This document shows positions 42,775 through 51,697 of a DNA stretch of 64,000 bases, piece by piece. The DNA lies in contig DAINSK010000006.1 of assembly GCA_036741355.1 (NCBI GenBank), positions 1 through 64,000 of the forward strand, read 5' to 3'. Under the pieces are notes generated by a model that ran no database searches, was not told the origin of the DNA, and saw only the letters and a program-made list of their open reading frames with translations. The number at the start of each line of letters is the position of its first letter. Position 1 is the first letter of the stretch. Origin of the DNA: JBBRGK01 sp036741355 (lineage in GTDB: Bacteria > Chloroflexota > Dehalococcoidia > CAUJGQ01). Made by a program: the position numbers and the translations under genes.

Positions 42775-43602
42775 ATGCCGTCTTTTAACGCCGAAATCGC
42801 GCGAGCAGTGCTCGATGCGTTGGACGGCGGCGACGCCGTCGTGACCGCGACCGTCATCCGCGCCCCGGCGGGTGCCACGCCGTGGATCTCGGCGAAACTG
42901 CTGGTTCGCAGGGATGGATCTACCGTCGGCTCGGCCGGAGGCGGCGCGTTGGAAGAGGCGATCCGCAAGGCTAGCCTCGAACAGTTCCGCATGCAGGGCA
43001 CCAGGCTCGCGCGTCTTACCGCCGCGGGTGAAGAGGTCGACGATCGGAGCGTGGACTCCGATTTCGACGTGATGATCGAGGTGGTCCAATCACCTCCCGT
43101 GCTTCTGATCGTCGGCGCCGGGCATATTGGGCGTTCCCTTTGCAAACTCGGGGCGGAGGTCGGCTTCGAGGTCACGGTCCTCGACGATCGGCCCGACTAC
43201 GCCAACGAGGAACGCCTGCCAGAGGCCGCACATGTGTTGTGCGAGGGCTTCGAGCCGGCGTTGGAACGGTTTCCGATCAATCGCAACACGTACATCGTCA
43301 TGGTCTCCAGAGGCCACAAGCAGGACGAGTTGAGCCTGCGAAAGGTCGTGGTCTCGAACGCGGCTTACGTTGGCATGATCGGCAGCAAGCGGCGTACCAG
43401 CACCGTTCTGCAGCACTTACTGGACGAAGGGTTTCCCCGGGCGGCGCTGGACGCGGTTCACACGCCCATCGGCCTCGATATCGGGGCCGAAACCCCCGAG
43501 GAGATCGCTGTAAGCATCATGGCGGAAATCATCATGACACGTCGCGGTGGCACCGGCCGGGTGATGTACTACCGGCGGGGAGCGTCGCCCCCGCGTATGT
43601 AA
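42775..43602 (+). CDS. XdhC-family protein
   Basis: This 275-residue protein has the XdhC/CoxI N-terminal domain (VVTATVIRAPAGATPWISAKLLV and GSTVGSAGGGALEEAI) and a C-terminal Rossmann-like domain (VLLIVGAGHIGRSLCKLGAEVGFEVTVLDDR, then VGMIGSKRRTSTVLQHL). XdhC proteins load sulfurated molybdenum cofactor into xanthine-dehydrogenase-type hydroxylases. No hydroxylase subunit is nearby, so its client is elsewhere or it has another role. The ATG at 42775 has GGAG about eight bases upstream; the longer open frame from 42676 is not family-like. Confidence 0.88.
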   Translation: MPSFNAEIARAVLDALDGGDAVVTATVIRAPAGATPWISAKLLVRRDGSTVGSAGGGALEEAIRKASLEQFRMQGTRLARLTAAGEEVDDRSVDSDFDVMIEVVQSPPVLLIVGAGHIGRSLCKLGAEVGFEVTVLDDRPDYANEERLPEAAHVLCEGFEPALERFPINRNTYIVMVSRGHKQDELSLRKVVVSNAAYVGMIGSKRRTSTVLQHLLDEGFPRAALDAVHTPIGLDIGAETPEEIAVSIMAEIIMTRRGGTGRVMYYRRGASPPRM

Positions 43603-43621
43603 AGTGAGAAGCCAGACCGTC

Positions 43622-44104
43622 TTACGGCTGAATCGGTACAGGGCATGACCGTATGCGCTCCGCCAGCTCCTCGACACTCGCGCCCTCGCTGAGCCGGATC
43701 ATCCACGACATGCGCTCAGACTGGGAGGAAGTGACCTGATAGCCGTTTACCAACAGAAATGCACGCAGTACCGCCAGCGCGGTGCGCTTATTGCCTTCGA
43801 TGAACGGCTGCGTCTCCGCGATTCCATGCGCCAGCAAGGCCGCTTGATGGGCAAAATCGGCCTCGCCGTACTGCGCGTATCAGCGCGGACGTGCCAATGC
43901 ACCTTCAAGGGCATCGCGACTGCGCAGTTGATCCGCTGCCTCTTGTTGGGAACAGCCGAACACTTCCGCATAAGAGAGCAGTGCTTCTGCTATCCCTGGA
44001 TAGCGGGTTTCAGTCTCGGCGATTTCATCGTTTTCCGACAGGTGAGCTACTCCTTGGAAGGTTCGGCTCTTCGTGCGGCTCATCACCGCGGTCATATGCT
44101 GCAA
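43622..44104 (-). pseudogene. Fic/Doc-family toxin gene with an in-frame TGA
   Basis: A single minus-strand reading frame encodes a Doc-like toxin but is interrupted by TGA at 43882-43880. Before it the frame reads RSRDALEGALARPR, and after it YAQYGEADFAHQAALLAHG, which together match the Doc pattern. The Fic core is QPFIEGNKRTALAVLRAF; the usual HPFxDGNKR histidine is Gln here and the Asp is Glu. Doc phosphorylates elongation factor Tu, and that histidine is essential in known Doc, so activity is doubtful even with readthrough. The N-terminus is uncertain and overlaps the antitoxin gene. Confidence 0.7.
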
Positions 44105-44318
44105 GCATGTTTAGCGCCTCGCGGTCTTCGGCGACAACCTTCCGGATTGCTGCACGAAATTCCTGGCTGACGTGGGAGGCGGGTGTGATTACCACTTCCC
44201 CTGAAGAATTTTCCTCCACGACGACGGACGTACCTGCCGTGAAGCCAGACCGTTCCAGTTCCTTGGGCAACGAGATGACATTGCTATTACCTACACGGCG
44301 AATTTTTACAATGTGCAT
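44025..44318 (-). CDS. AbrB/MazE-type antitoxin
   Basis: This 97-residue protein begins with an AbrB/SpoVT DNA-binding domain: MHIVKIRRVGNSNVISLPKE and then TAGTSVVVEENSSGEVVITPA. The rest is a polar tail that would bind the toxin. The ATG at 44318 has GGAGGG upstream; the in-frame ATG at 44360 is not supported. It lies directly before the Doc-like gene and probably represses its own promoter through the paired sites at 44331-44350. It appears intact although the toxin is not. Confidence 0.8.
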   Translation of the reverse strand: MHIVKIRRVGNSNVISLPKELERSGFTAGTSVVVEENSSGEVVITPASHVSQEFRAAIRKVVAEDREALNMLAAYDRGDEPHEEPNLPRSSSPVGKR

Positions 44319-44330
44319 GATGTCCCTCCT

Positions 44331-44350
44331 GCGTATACACAAGTATACAC
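44331..44350 (-). promoter_or_regulatory. Paired GTGTATAC sites before the AbrB antitoxin gene
   Basis: GTATACAC occurs at 44333-44340 and again at 44343-44350, ten bases apart, which is one helical turn. Each includes the palindrome GTATAC. On the minus strand TATACT could be the minus-10 box. The place, 13 bases from the antitoxin start, fits an operator for autoregulation by the antitoxin or toxin-antitoxin complex. Confidence 0.5.
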
Positions 44351-44389
44351 GAAAAGGCACCGTCGCCTTACCCAGCGCTCCGCGCCATA

Positions 44390-45646
44390 TCAGATCACCT
44401 TCGCTGACCGGAGGTCCTCGATCTCGCCGGCTGTGAGCGCCAGCAGATCACCGAAGACGCTGTCGTTGTCTCCGCCGGTGCGCGGCGCCGACCGATATAT
44501 CGCGCCCGGCGTGCGCGAAAGCTTTGGTATAACTCCCGGCATCGCCGCGCGACCGAGGTTCAGGTCCGGTATCTCGACGATATCGCCGCGAGCTTCGTAG
44601 TGGGGGTCAGCAAAGATCTCTTCGATGCTGTAGATCGGCCCGACGGGTACCTGCGCATCGTCCAGCGTCGCGATGACCTCGGCGATCGTCAGGTTCCGCA
44701 CCCACGCGCGGATCTCCGCGTGGACCTCGTCTGCGTGCTGTTGACGAATATGCACTTCGCTGAAGCGCGGGTCGGCCGCAAGTTCGGGACGACCCATGGC
44801 GAGACACAGGCGAATAAACAAGCGGTCGGAGGGCGCAATAATCAACACCCACTTGCTGTCGGCGGTGCGGAACTGCTCGCCCGGCACCGTCCAGGTGCGC
44901 GTGTTGCCGGCACGCTGGCGCACCTTGCCGCTATGACCGTATTCGCCCGCGATGTTGTGCGACAGCCGGAACATCGGCTCGTACAGCGATACGTCCACCA
45001 CCTGGCCCACCTGGCCGCCCATCGCGTCCCGCCAGTAGAGCGCCATGAGAGCGCCGAGCGCATTGAAGGTCCCGGCCAGATGGTCGGCGAGCATGTAGCC
45101 CGGGTGTACGGGCGCTCCTTCTTTCTCGCCGGTGACGTGCAGCAGGCCGCCGACCGCCATCGCAACGCGGTCATAGCCGCCTTTGCGGCGATAAGGGCCG
45201 GTCTGGCCGTAGCCGGACACCCGCACGTACACGAGTCGCGGGTTGAAGGCAAACAGGTCTTCGGGACCTAGACCCCACTTTTCCATCGTGCCCGGCGTGT
45301 AATTCTCGACGAGCACGTCGGCGACGCCGGCCAACCGGCGCAACAGGTCTTGGCCTCGAGGAGTGCGCATGTCGAGCGTGATCGAGCGCTTGTTGCGCGA
45401 CTCTACGGCGCGACCGAGCGCCACCGTCGGCGCCAGTTCGCGTCCGGCGAGCGCCGGATCCTCGATCTTGATCACATCGGCGCCGAAGTCGGCGAGCAGT
45501 GATGGTCCAAACGGGCCGGCGATGATCTGGCCGGCGTCGATGACCCTCAGCCCTGCGAGCGGCATGGTCTGCGGGCGACGTGCCGCCGCTGCTGCCAGGT
45601 CGGCGTCGGAAAGCAAAAGCGGCATAGCCGGGGAACGTCCTGTCAT
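44390..45646 (-). CDS. CaiB/BaiF-family (class III) CoA transferase
   Basis: This 418-residue enzyme transfers CoA between carboxylic acids, as in formyl-CoA and carnitine CoA transferases. It starts the conserved part with MPLAGLRVIDAGQIIAGPF and DFGADVIKIEDP. Next come RNKRSITLDMRTPRG, VLVENYTPGTMEKWGLGP and RLVYVRVSGYGQTGPYRRKGGYD. The segment HPGYMLADHLAGTFNALGA holds the Asp expected to form the acyl-anhydride. The true acid substrate is not visible. A crotonase and a beta-type CoA transferase lie elsewhere in the window, but no shared operon is seen. Confidence 0.9.
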   Translation of the reverse strand: MTGRSPAMPLLLSDADLAAAAARRPQTMPLAGLRVIDAGQIIAGPFGPSLLADFGADVIKIEDPALAGRELAPTVALGRAVESRNKRSITLDMRTPRGQDLLRRLAGVADVLVENYTPGTMEKWGLGPEDLFAFNPRLVYVRVSGYGQTGPYRRKGGYDRVAMAVGGLLHVTGEKEGAPVHPGYMLADHLAGTFNALGALMALYWRDAMGGQVGQVVDVSLYEPMFRLSHNIAGEYGHSGKVRQRAGNTRTWTVPGEQFRTADSKWVLIIAPSDRLFIRLCLAMGRPELAADPRFSEVHIRQQHADEVHAEIRAWVRNLTIAEVIATLDDAQVPVGPIYSIEEIFADPHYEARGDIVEIPDLNLGRAAMPGVIPKLSRTPGAIYRSAPRTGGDNDSVFGDLLALTAGEIEDLRSAKVI

Positions 45647-45719
45647 TTGAGCGCCGGGTGGCGCGGGCTACTGAAGTGCATGCGGGAGGTTCGTGCTCTC
45701 CTGGAGTCTACGGAGGCCC

Positions 45720-47318
45720 ATGCACAGGCGTCAACGAATGACAACGGTCAAATTTTCGTGTCACCGGCTCAAGATCTACGGCCCTGCAACCGACAATACC
45801 TGTGTGACCACGCTCTCTTTGCCGCTCTCCCGCTCATCCCGATCGCTTGTCTTCGGCGGTAACGGCCTCCTCTGGCTGGCGCTGCTGCCTACCTCCGTCG
45901 CGGTCGTGATCGTTCGCCGCCTCGCCGCAGGGGCCGTCGATTCCGACTACTGGTGGCACCTAGCCGCCGGTCGCTGGATGCTCGACCACGGGCGCATCCC
46001 GACCACCGATCCGTTCTCGATCACCCATGCGGGCCAGAGCTGGTATGCGCACGAGTGGTTGGCCGAGCTCGTTATTGCTACGGCGGACCGTATCGCCGGC
46101 TATGCGGCGGTCATTACACTGACGGCGGCCATCGCCGGGGTAGGCGTTCTCCTGCTCTGGCGCGCGGCGCGCTATTACGGTCTGGCGGCCGGTACCGCCG
46201 CGTGGATCGCGGCCGCGGCCATCTTCCTGGTCGCCAGCTACTACAGCGCACGGCCGCAGGTATGGGGCTTCACGCTGTTCGCATTGCTGCTGCATGAGTT
46301 AGCTGCGCATGATACCGGCAACCGTAGACGGCTCTGGCTGCTGCCGGTCGTGTTTGCACTCTGGATCAACATCAACCCCCTGGCGCTAATCGGCACGGCG
46401 ACACTTGCGGTCTACGTCTTGCACCGGGCCCTGTCCTGGCTCACGGCCGTGGGACCGCGAGCCGGCGATCAGCGGCGCGCCTTTCAGCATGCGGCGCTGG
46501 TCGCGGCGGGGTCCGCGTTGGCACTGTGCCTGAATCCGCGGGGCCCTGCCCTGCTCTGGTTCGCGCGCGTTTACCTGAACAAGCTGCCGCTCGCGCATCG
46601 CTATATCCAAGAGTGGCGGCCGCTTGCATTCTCCGGATTCAACCTCGTGTTGTATGTCGTCGGAGGGGCGGTGATCGTCCTGGTTTCGCTTGCTATGGTG
46701 CGACGGCGGGCGGTCTGGCCTGGAGCGCTCGTACTGCTGTTTGCCGTCGCGGCCGCCCGCTCGGCAAGATACGTGCGCTGTTCGACATAAGCTCAGTCGT
46801 GGCCCTGGGCTGGGTGTACGGTCGCCCACTCCAGAGCGGTATGGGGTTGCGCCGCGCACAGCTCGCTGGCCACTTCGCGGCAGCGGTGGCCATGGCAACG
46901 TGTGCGGTCGCCGTGATCGCCGCAGTGGGCAGCGGCTCGACCCAGTTTCCGTCGCGTGCCCGATCCCCGGCCGGGCAACTTCCCTGTGGACGCCGCAAGC
47001 TGGCTTCACGCCAACCTGCCCGCTGCACGGCTGTTCAACGAGTACAACTGGGGCGGATACCTGCTCTACAGCTTCGCCCCGCAGCGCGCCGTTTATATCG
47101 ACGGTCGGGAGGAGATGTACGGCGATCCGTTCCTCGGCGACTACATTCAGACGCTCTCCGCGCAGCCGGGCTGGCAGAAAACGCTTGCCTCGGCGAACGT
47201 CAACGCCGTGGTCATCGAACCAACGTCGCCGCTCACTATGGCGCTCAGTAACGATCCCGGCTGGCAGCGGATTTTCATCGGCGGAACGGCGGCATTATTC
47301 GTTGCCCGATCGCCCTAA
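45720..47318 (+). pseudogene. Multi-pass membrane protein (GT-C-like), broken by two frameshifts
   Basis: The first part (to about 46775) encodes a polytopic membrane protein with DSDYWWHLAAGRWMLDHG near the start, a pattern seen in GT-C-type glycosyltransferases, and at least eight hydrophobic segments. The frame then ends at TAA 46788-46790. The expected continuation (ALFDISSVVALGWVYGRPL) is one base over, and near 46950 a second shift restores the first frame, giving FPVDAASWLHANLPAARLF and RAVYIDGREEMYGDPFLGDY to the stop at 47318. The two shifts nearly compensate. It may be a pseudogene or a draft-sequence error. The ATG at 45720 has GGAGG close by. The function is not known. Confidence 0.7.
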
Positions 47319-47887
47319 CCGTCTCCGGCCGTACGCTCCTGGCGCGGTGAAATCCACGGCTCCTCCACCTGGCCGGCGCGCCTGTTTGCCAGCCGGGCCG
47401 CAACGAACAGCCAGTCCGACAGACGGTTCAAGTAGCGTGCGGCCGCGTCGTTGATCTTCTCGCCGCGCGCGAGCGTCACCGTGCGGCGCTCAGCCCGGCG
47501 GCACACGGTGCGCGCCAGGTGCAACATTGCTCCGGCCGCTGAGCCGCCCGGTAGGATGAAGCGTGTGAGCGGTTCCAACTCGGCCTCAAAGCGATCGATC
47601 TCCGCCTCCAGGCGCCCGATCGACTCCTCGTCCATGCGCTCGATCCAGGTGGCCCCCGCATCCAGCGGCGTGGCGAGGTCGGCGCCGAGGCTGAACAGCT
47701 CGCTTTGTGTGCGACGCAACGCGGCCTCGATTTCAGGGTCCTGAACGTGAGTGCGGGCGAGGCCGATCAGCGAATTGAGCTCGTCAACACAGCCGTATGC
47801 CTCGACCCGCAGGTTGTCTTTGGGCACGCGTCCACCCGCGAACAACCCCGTCTCGCCGCGGTCTCCGGTCTTGGTGTAGATCTTCAC
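47315..47887 (-). CDS. Cob(I)yrinic acid a,c-diamide adenosyltransferase, PduO type
   Basis: This 190-residue enzyme attaches the adenosyl group of ATP to cob(I)alamin to make coenzyme B12. It begins MKIYTKTGDRGETGLFAGGR, the ATP-binding signature of the PduO family. VDELNSLIGLA, RFILPGGSAAGAMLHLARTVCRRAER and YLNRLSDWLFVAAR follow in the usual helical bundle. The start is a GTG at 47887. The last 15 residues extend a little beyond the usual end. No B12-dependent enzyme is adjacent. Its stop overlaps the end of the broken membrane-protein gene by four bases in convergent orientation. Confidence 0.92.
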   Translation of the reverse strand: MKIYTKTGDRGETGLFAGGRVPKDNLRVEAYGCVDELNSLIGLARTHVQDPEIEAALRRTQSELFSLGADLATPLDAGATWIERMDEESIGRLEAEIDRFEAELEPLTRFILPGGSAAGAMLHLARTVCRRAERRTVTLARGEKINDAAARYLNRLSDWLFVAARLANRRAGQVEEPWISPRQERTAGDG

Positions 47888-48070
47888 GTGGACAACTGTC
47901 TCCCGGGGACGTCAGTCTTTCGGCTCCGTTTGCGTCTGTGCAGGGTCTCCCTGCGGCCGCTTGCGCTGAGATCCCGCTGCAGTCTAACTATACGAGACGA
48001 GACAAGTTCGTGGGGTTGACAGTGACCAATAGGAGACTTGGCTGAAGTACCGCGATATCATCAGAGAAGT

Positions 48071-48223
48071 CTAGGCCAGTCGCAGAAAGAAGTTGAGCAG
48101 CGCATCGAAGAGGCGATCACGCTTCAGCTCGAAGTACTGCATGACGACGCGCCGGTCTCTCAGTCTGCGATCGAAGTTCCGGCCAAGCAGCTCGCTGGGG
48201 TTCGATCGCTCACTACTGACCAT
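48071..48223 (-). CDS. Possible small protein overlapping the 3' end of the GH26 gene
   Basis: An ATG at 48223-48221 lies inside the last codons of the GH26 gene and opens a 50-codon frame ending at TAG 48073-48071. The peptide is basic and amphipathic: SNPSELLGRNFDRRLRDRR, then MQYFELKRDRLFDALLNFF. The eleven-base overlap would allow translational coupling, but no ribosome site is visible. It may be a real small protein or the displaced end of something older. The stretch from 47888 to 48070 shows no gene. Confidence 0.3.
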   Translation of the reverse strand: MVSSERSNPSELLGRNFDRRLRDRRVVMQYFELKRDRLFDALLNFFLRLA

Positions 48224-49442
48224 GCGTAAGACCAAGGTCCGGGGCAAAGAGGAGCTGCGATCGCGGCAGTGCCGCTACGAATGCCCGTGCCATGGCGGGC
48301 GTGCTGGTAACCGTCCAGTCGACTACCGCATGCACCTCGCTTTCGTACTTCCGCCACTCGAACCAGTTGATCATCTTGAGCCCGGGGAAGTCCTGCGCGA
48401 TTTGCGGATTGAATACCTGCTTCCACCACAACTGCTTGATGCGTTGCTCGTCGTCCCCGGCAACGGTCGTATTGTAAAACGCTGCCGTCTCCACCACCGC
48501 CATAGGCTTGCCATGCCCGTCCACATAGTCACGATAGAAGTTCGGCAGCAGCGGATCGGTGCTTGTGACGCCGCGGTAGGTTCCGGTCAGTAAGCCCGCG
48601 AACTTTCCCGTTGCTGGTGCAACATTCTTACCCCAGGGAGCGACGTCGCCCCAGTGGTAGAGCGACATTCCGACCCAGTCAACGGCGTCGTCACCCGGGT
48701 AGTAGGGCGCGTACATGTCGTCTAGTTGATCCACTTTGCCGTCGCCGTTGGTATCCAGGAGTGCAAAATCCGGGCTCGCGGGTTTCGCCTCGTACGGGCC
48801 GTCGATGAAGGGATAGCCGCTGCCTTCGTTGGGTGCCCACAGCATTGCTGAGCCGGGTGCGTTCTCATGCACCGCAGCTGCCACGGTGCGAAATGCTTGG
48901 ACGTACGCGGCCGGCTGTTGCGACCAGGGATACCACGAGCCATTCATTTCATGGGCGAAACGAACAATGACCGGCACGCCGGCCGTTCGATTGTAGATGT
49001 CTAGCCGCTGGGCGAGATCCTCGGCGGCCTCTGGGGTCACGGCGGCGAGGCCGTACACCGGTTGGAGCGTGAGCACCGCAATCCCGCCTTGTTCGGACAC
49101 CTGATTAATGACCGCCTCGACGTTACGGACATCCTCGTTTGAGAAGGGGAAATTCACGAACTGCACATAGACCGCCGCTTGCAGGCCCAACCGCTGGCTG
49201 AAGGCGGCGGCGCTATCTGAGCTCCAGTCGAGGTTGACCCCGAAGTAGATCCCATGCTCGGGCTCTAGCCGCGCAAGCGGTCGCGAGGGCAACGGATCGG
49301 CACCAGCGACCGGCCTACCGTATGGCACCACCGCAAGCATGGCGCCGAGCAGCGCGAGCGATAACAAGAATGCTGGTCGGCGCCAGGGCGATGCGGAACA
49401 TCGAGGCCACGGTACACCGGCTCGGCGGCGGGGAACGATCAT
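48213..49442 (-). CDS. Secreted GH26-like glycoside hydrolase (beta-mannanase fold)
   Basis: This 409-residue protein has a signal peptide (hydrophobic FLLSLALLGAMLAVV after a basic start) and a (beta/alpha)8 hydrolase domain. VIVRFAHEMNGSWYPWSQQP at about residue 163 holds the probable acid/base Glu, as in GH26 mannanases. KPMAVVETAAFYN near residue 315 has the probable nucleophile Glu. DTNGDGKVDQLDD is a calcium-binding EF-hand-like loop inserted in the domain. The ATG at 49442 has GGAGG seven bases upstream; the longer open frame is not signal-like. It is divergent from the PilZ glycosyltransferase gene, suggesting a shared polysaccharide. Confidence 0.78.
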   Translation of the reverse strand: MIVPRRRAGVPWPRCSASPWRRPAFLLSLALLGAMLAVVPYGRPVAGADPLPSRPLARLEPEHGIYFGVNLDWSSDSAAAFSQRLGLQAAVYVQFVNFPFSNEDVRNVEAVINQVSEQGGIAVLTLQPVYGLAAVTPEAAEDLAQRLDIYNRTAGVPVIVRFAHEMNGSWYPWSQQPAAYVQAFRTVAAAVHENAPGSAMLWAPNEGSGYPFIDGPYEAKPASPDFALLDTNGDGKVDQLDDMYAPYYPGDDAVDWVGMSLYHWGDVAPWGKNVAPATGKFAGLLTGTYRGVTSTDPLLPNFYRDYVDGHGKPMAVVETAAFYNTTVAGDDEQRIKQLWWKQVFNPQIAQDFPGLKMINWFEWRKYESEVHAVVDWTVTSTPAMARAFVAALPRSQLLFAPDLGLTHGQ

Positions 49443-49686
49443 ACTGTGACCTCCACATTTCACAGCCAGTATCGGTCGATGGTCGGGCCGGCAGTATGCA
49501 GTATAGGGATGAACCCCGAAAAAGCGTCGTCGGTTTCGCGGTAGATAACCTCTTCGACCGCCCCCTGGGTCGGGTTGCTCAACCACGAGCAACCTAAAGT
49601 TCCGTCGCGGCTTACCGATAACTGAAACGGGAGCAGGGAACGCACGAGCGGGCCCTGTCTCTTGATTGCTCAGCGGGAGTCCCTGT

Positions 49687-51558
49687 ATGCCAACGATGCT
49701 CTACCGACCCTGGGTGGCGCGGCTGCTCTCCGTTCTGGCCGGCGGCTACTTCGTCTACTACCTCGTCTGGCGCGCCTCGGCGACCCTCAATCCCCAGGCG
49801 CTGCTCTTCTCCCTCTTGCTGCTGGCCGCCGAGGCGCACGGCGTCCTCAGCTTCTGCCTCTTCGCATTTATGACCTGGGACACTTCACGCCGACCAGCCT
49901 TCGCGCTGCGCTCCGGGCTGGGCGTCGAGGTGTTCGTGCCGACCTTTGACGAGGATTTGGACATCCTGGAGGCCACGCTCGTTGGCTGCAACGGGATCAG
50001 CTACCCCCATACCACCTACGTGCTCGATGACGGCCGCCGGCCAGCGGTGGAAGACCTGGCACTGCGGCTGGGCTGCGGCTACTTCACTCGCCTCGACAAC
50101 CGCGGTGCCAAGGCCGGCAACCTCAACGCCGCGCTCGCCCGCACGAGGGCCGAGTTCGTGGTCATGCTCGACGCCGACACCGTGCCCCAGCCCGACTTCC
50201 TCGAGCGGACCTTGGGGTACTTCGTCGACGACCGGGTCGCGCTGGTGCAGCTACCGCAAGAGTTCTACAACCAGGACTCGGTGCAGCACCTCGAAGAGGA
50301 TTGGCACGAGCAGGCGCTGTTCTACCGAGTGATCCAGCCGGGCAAGAACCGCTGGAACTCCGCCTTCTGGTGCGGCAGCCCTTCGGTCGTCCGTCGTTCG
50401 GCTGTCGAGGAGGTGGGCGGGGTCGCGATGGAGACGGTCACCGAGGATATCCATACATCAATCCGCCTGCATGCTCGCGGCTGGAAGACGGTCTACCACG
50501 ACGAGGTGCTGGCCTACGGCATCGCGCCCCAGACGCTTGTGGCCTTCAAGGTGCAGCGGTTGCGCTGGGCGCAGGGCACGATGCAGCTGCTGCGCAGTCG
50601 CGAGAACCCGCTCATTGTGGGCGGGCTCAGCCTTGCACAGCGGCTCAACTATCTCGCCTCGATGGGCACCTACTTCGACGCCTACCGGAGCCTCGTGTAT
50701 CTGGCAGTGCCCTCGCTGGTCCTGCTGACCGGTATCATGCCCCTTCATGTGGGCGGCCTGAGCTTCGCCGCGCACTGGCTGCCGTACTTCGCCCTCGGTA
50801 TGCTCGCCAACGTCGCCCTGGGGCGCGGCACCTTCCGCTTCCTGGCGGTCGAGCAGTACAACCTGCTGAAAATGTTTACCTTCCTGCGGGCTTCGGCCAC
50901 GCTCCTCTGGTCTCGGGCGCTGCGCTTTCGCGTGACGCCAAAGGGGACGACGGCCTCGGTCTACGCACTGGAGCAGCGCGAACTCTTGCCGCTGGTGGCC
51001 ACGCTTTCCGGCATCAGCCTCAGCCTGGCCCTCGGCATAGTCAACCTCGGTTGGAGCCTCACGGCCAGTTATCGGCACCCGGAGCTGGTGGCGATGAGCA
51101 TCGCCTGGGCTGTCGCGAACGCGGGCTTGGTGGCAATCGGGGTGCTGAAGGTGCGCGAGCGCTTGTATGCGCGCCAGAGCTACCGGTTCTCCGTGCGACT
51201 GCCGATGGAGGTCAGCACGGAGGCGGGTGGGCGCATCGCCGGGACAGCCGAGAATCTTTCGCGCTACGGCGTAGGGCTGACCGCGGAGGGCGGGCTGCGC
51301 ACCGGCCAACCCGTGACGGCGAGAGTGCTGCTGCCTGACGGCCCGCTCGAGCTCCAGGGCGAAGTGGCTCGACTGGAATTGCTGCCTGGCGGGCGGCGGC
51401 AGGCGGGCCTGCGGATCGGTGAGTTATCCCCCGCTGCCCGGCAGCTGCTGCTGGCCTACCTGTTCGTTACCCTCCCACGGCTGCAAACAGCGTCCGTCGC
51501 CGTGCCAGCGTCGGCCGCTGATGGAATCAGCGCCCAGCGCCTCTCCGCACCGGCGTGA
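49687..51558 (+). CDS. Cellulose-synthase-like family 2 glycosyltransferase with C-terminal PilZ domain
   Basis: This 623-residue inner-membrane protein polymerises and probably exports a beta-linked polysaccharide. Membrane helices flank a GT2 domain with YVLDDG (D114, D115), MLDADT (D162, D164), VTEDIHTS (TED at 252-254) and the product motif QRLRW at 290-294. Four or so helices follow. The C-terminal PilZ domain starts RQSYRFSVRLP near residue 497 and has NLSRYGVGL, giving the RxxxR and NxSxxG motifs that bind cyclic di-GMP. The domain order is that of BcsA, but no other bcs gene is seen, so cellulose is not assured. The ATG at 49687 has GGGAG upstream. Confidence 0.87.
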   Translation: MPTMLYRPWVARLLSVLAGGYFVYYLVWRASATLNPQALLFSLLLLAAEAHGVLSFCLFAFMTWDTSRRPAFALRSGLGVEVFVPTFDEDLDILEATLVGCNGISYPHTTYVLDDGRRPAVEDLALRLGCGYFTRLDNRGAKAGNLNAALARTRAEFVVMLDADTVPQPDFLERTLGYFVDDRVALVQLPQEFYNQDSVQHLEEDWHEQALFYRVIQPGKNRWNSAFWCGSPSVVRRSAVEEVGGVAMETVTEDIHTSIRLHARGWKTVYHDEVLAYGIAPQTLVAFKVQRLRWAQGTMQLLRSRENPLIVGGLSLAQRLNYLASMGTYFDAYRSLVYLAVPSLVLLTGIMPLHVGGLSFAAHWLPYFALGMLANVALGRGTFRFLAVEQYNLLKMFTFLRASATLLWSRALRFRVTPKGTTASVYALEQRELLPLVATLSGISLSLALGIVNLGWSLTASYRHPELVAMSIAWAVANAGLVAIGVLKVRERLYARQSYRFSVRLPMEVSTEAGGRIAGTAENLSRYGVGLTAEGGLRTGQPVTARVLLPDGPLELQGEVARLELLPGGRRQAGLRIGELSPAARQLLLAYLFVTLPRLQTASVAVPASAADGISAQRLSAPA

Positions 51559-51697
51559 GGTCACGGGGCCCTGTCCGCTATTATGTCCTAATGCGATCGG
51601 TAAGCTTGTTGTTATGGTTTGGCAACAATTTGGGCGTATTGAGTGCGCTATGGTTATGCGAGCGAGAAGAGTAGAAAATCCGGCGACCGCCTTTTCC

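Noticed and set aside
48038..48229. Small plus-strand frame opposite the end of the GH26 gene
   Set aside because: It has no ribosome site or recognisable features and is antisense to a better candidate on the minus strand.
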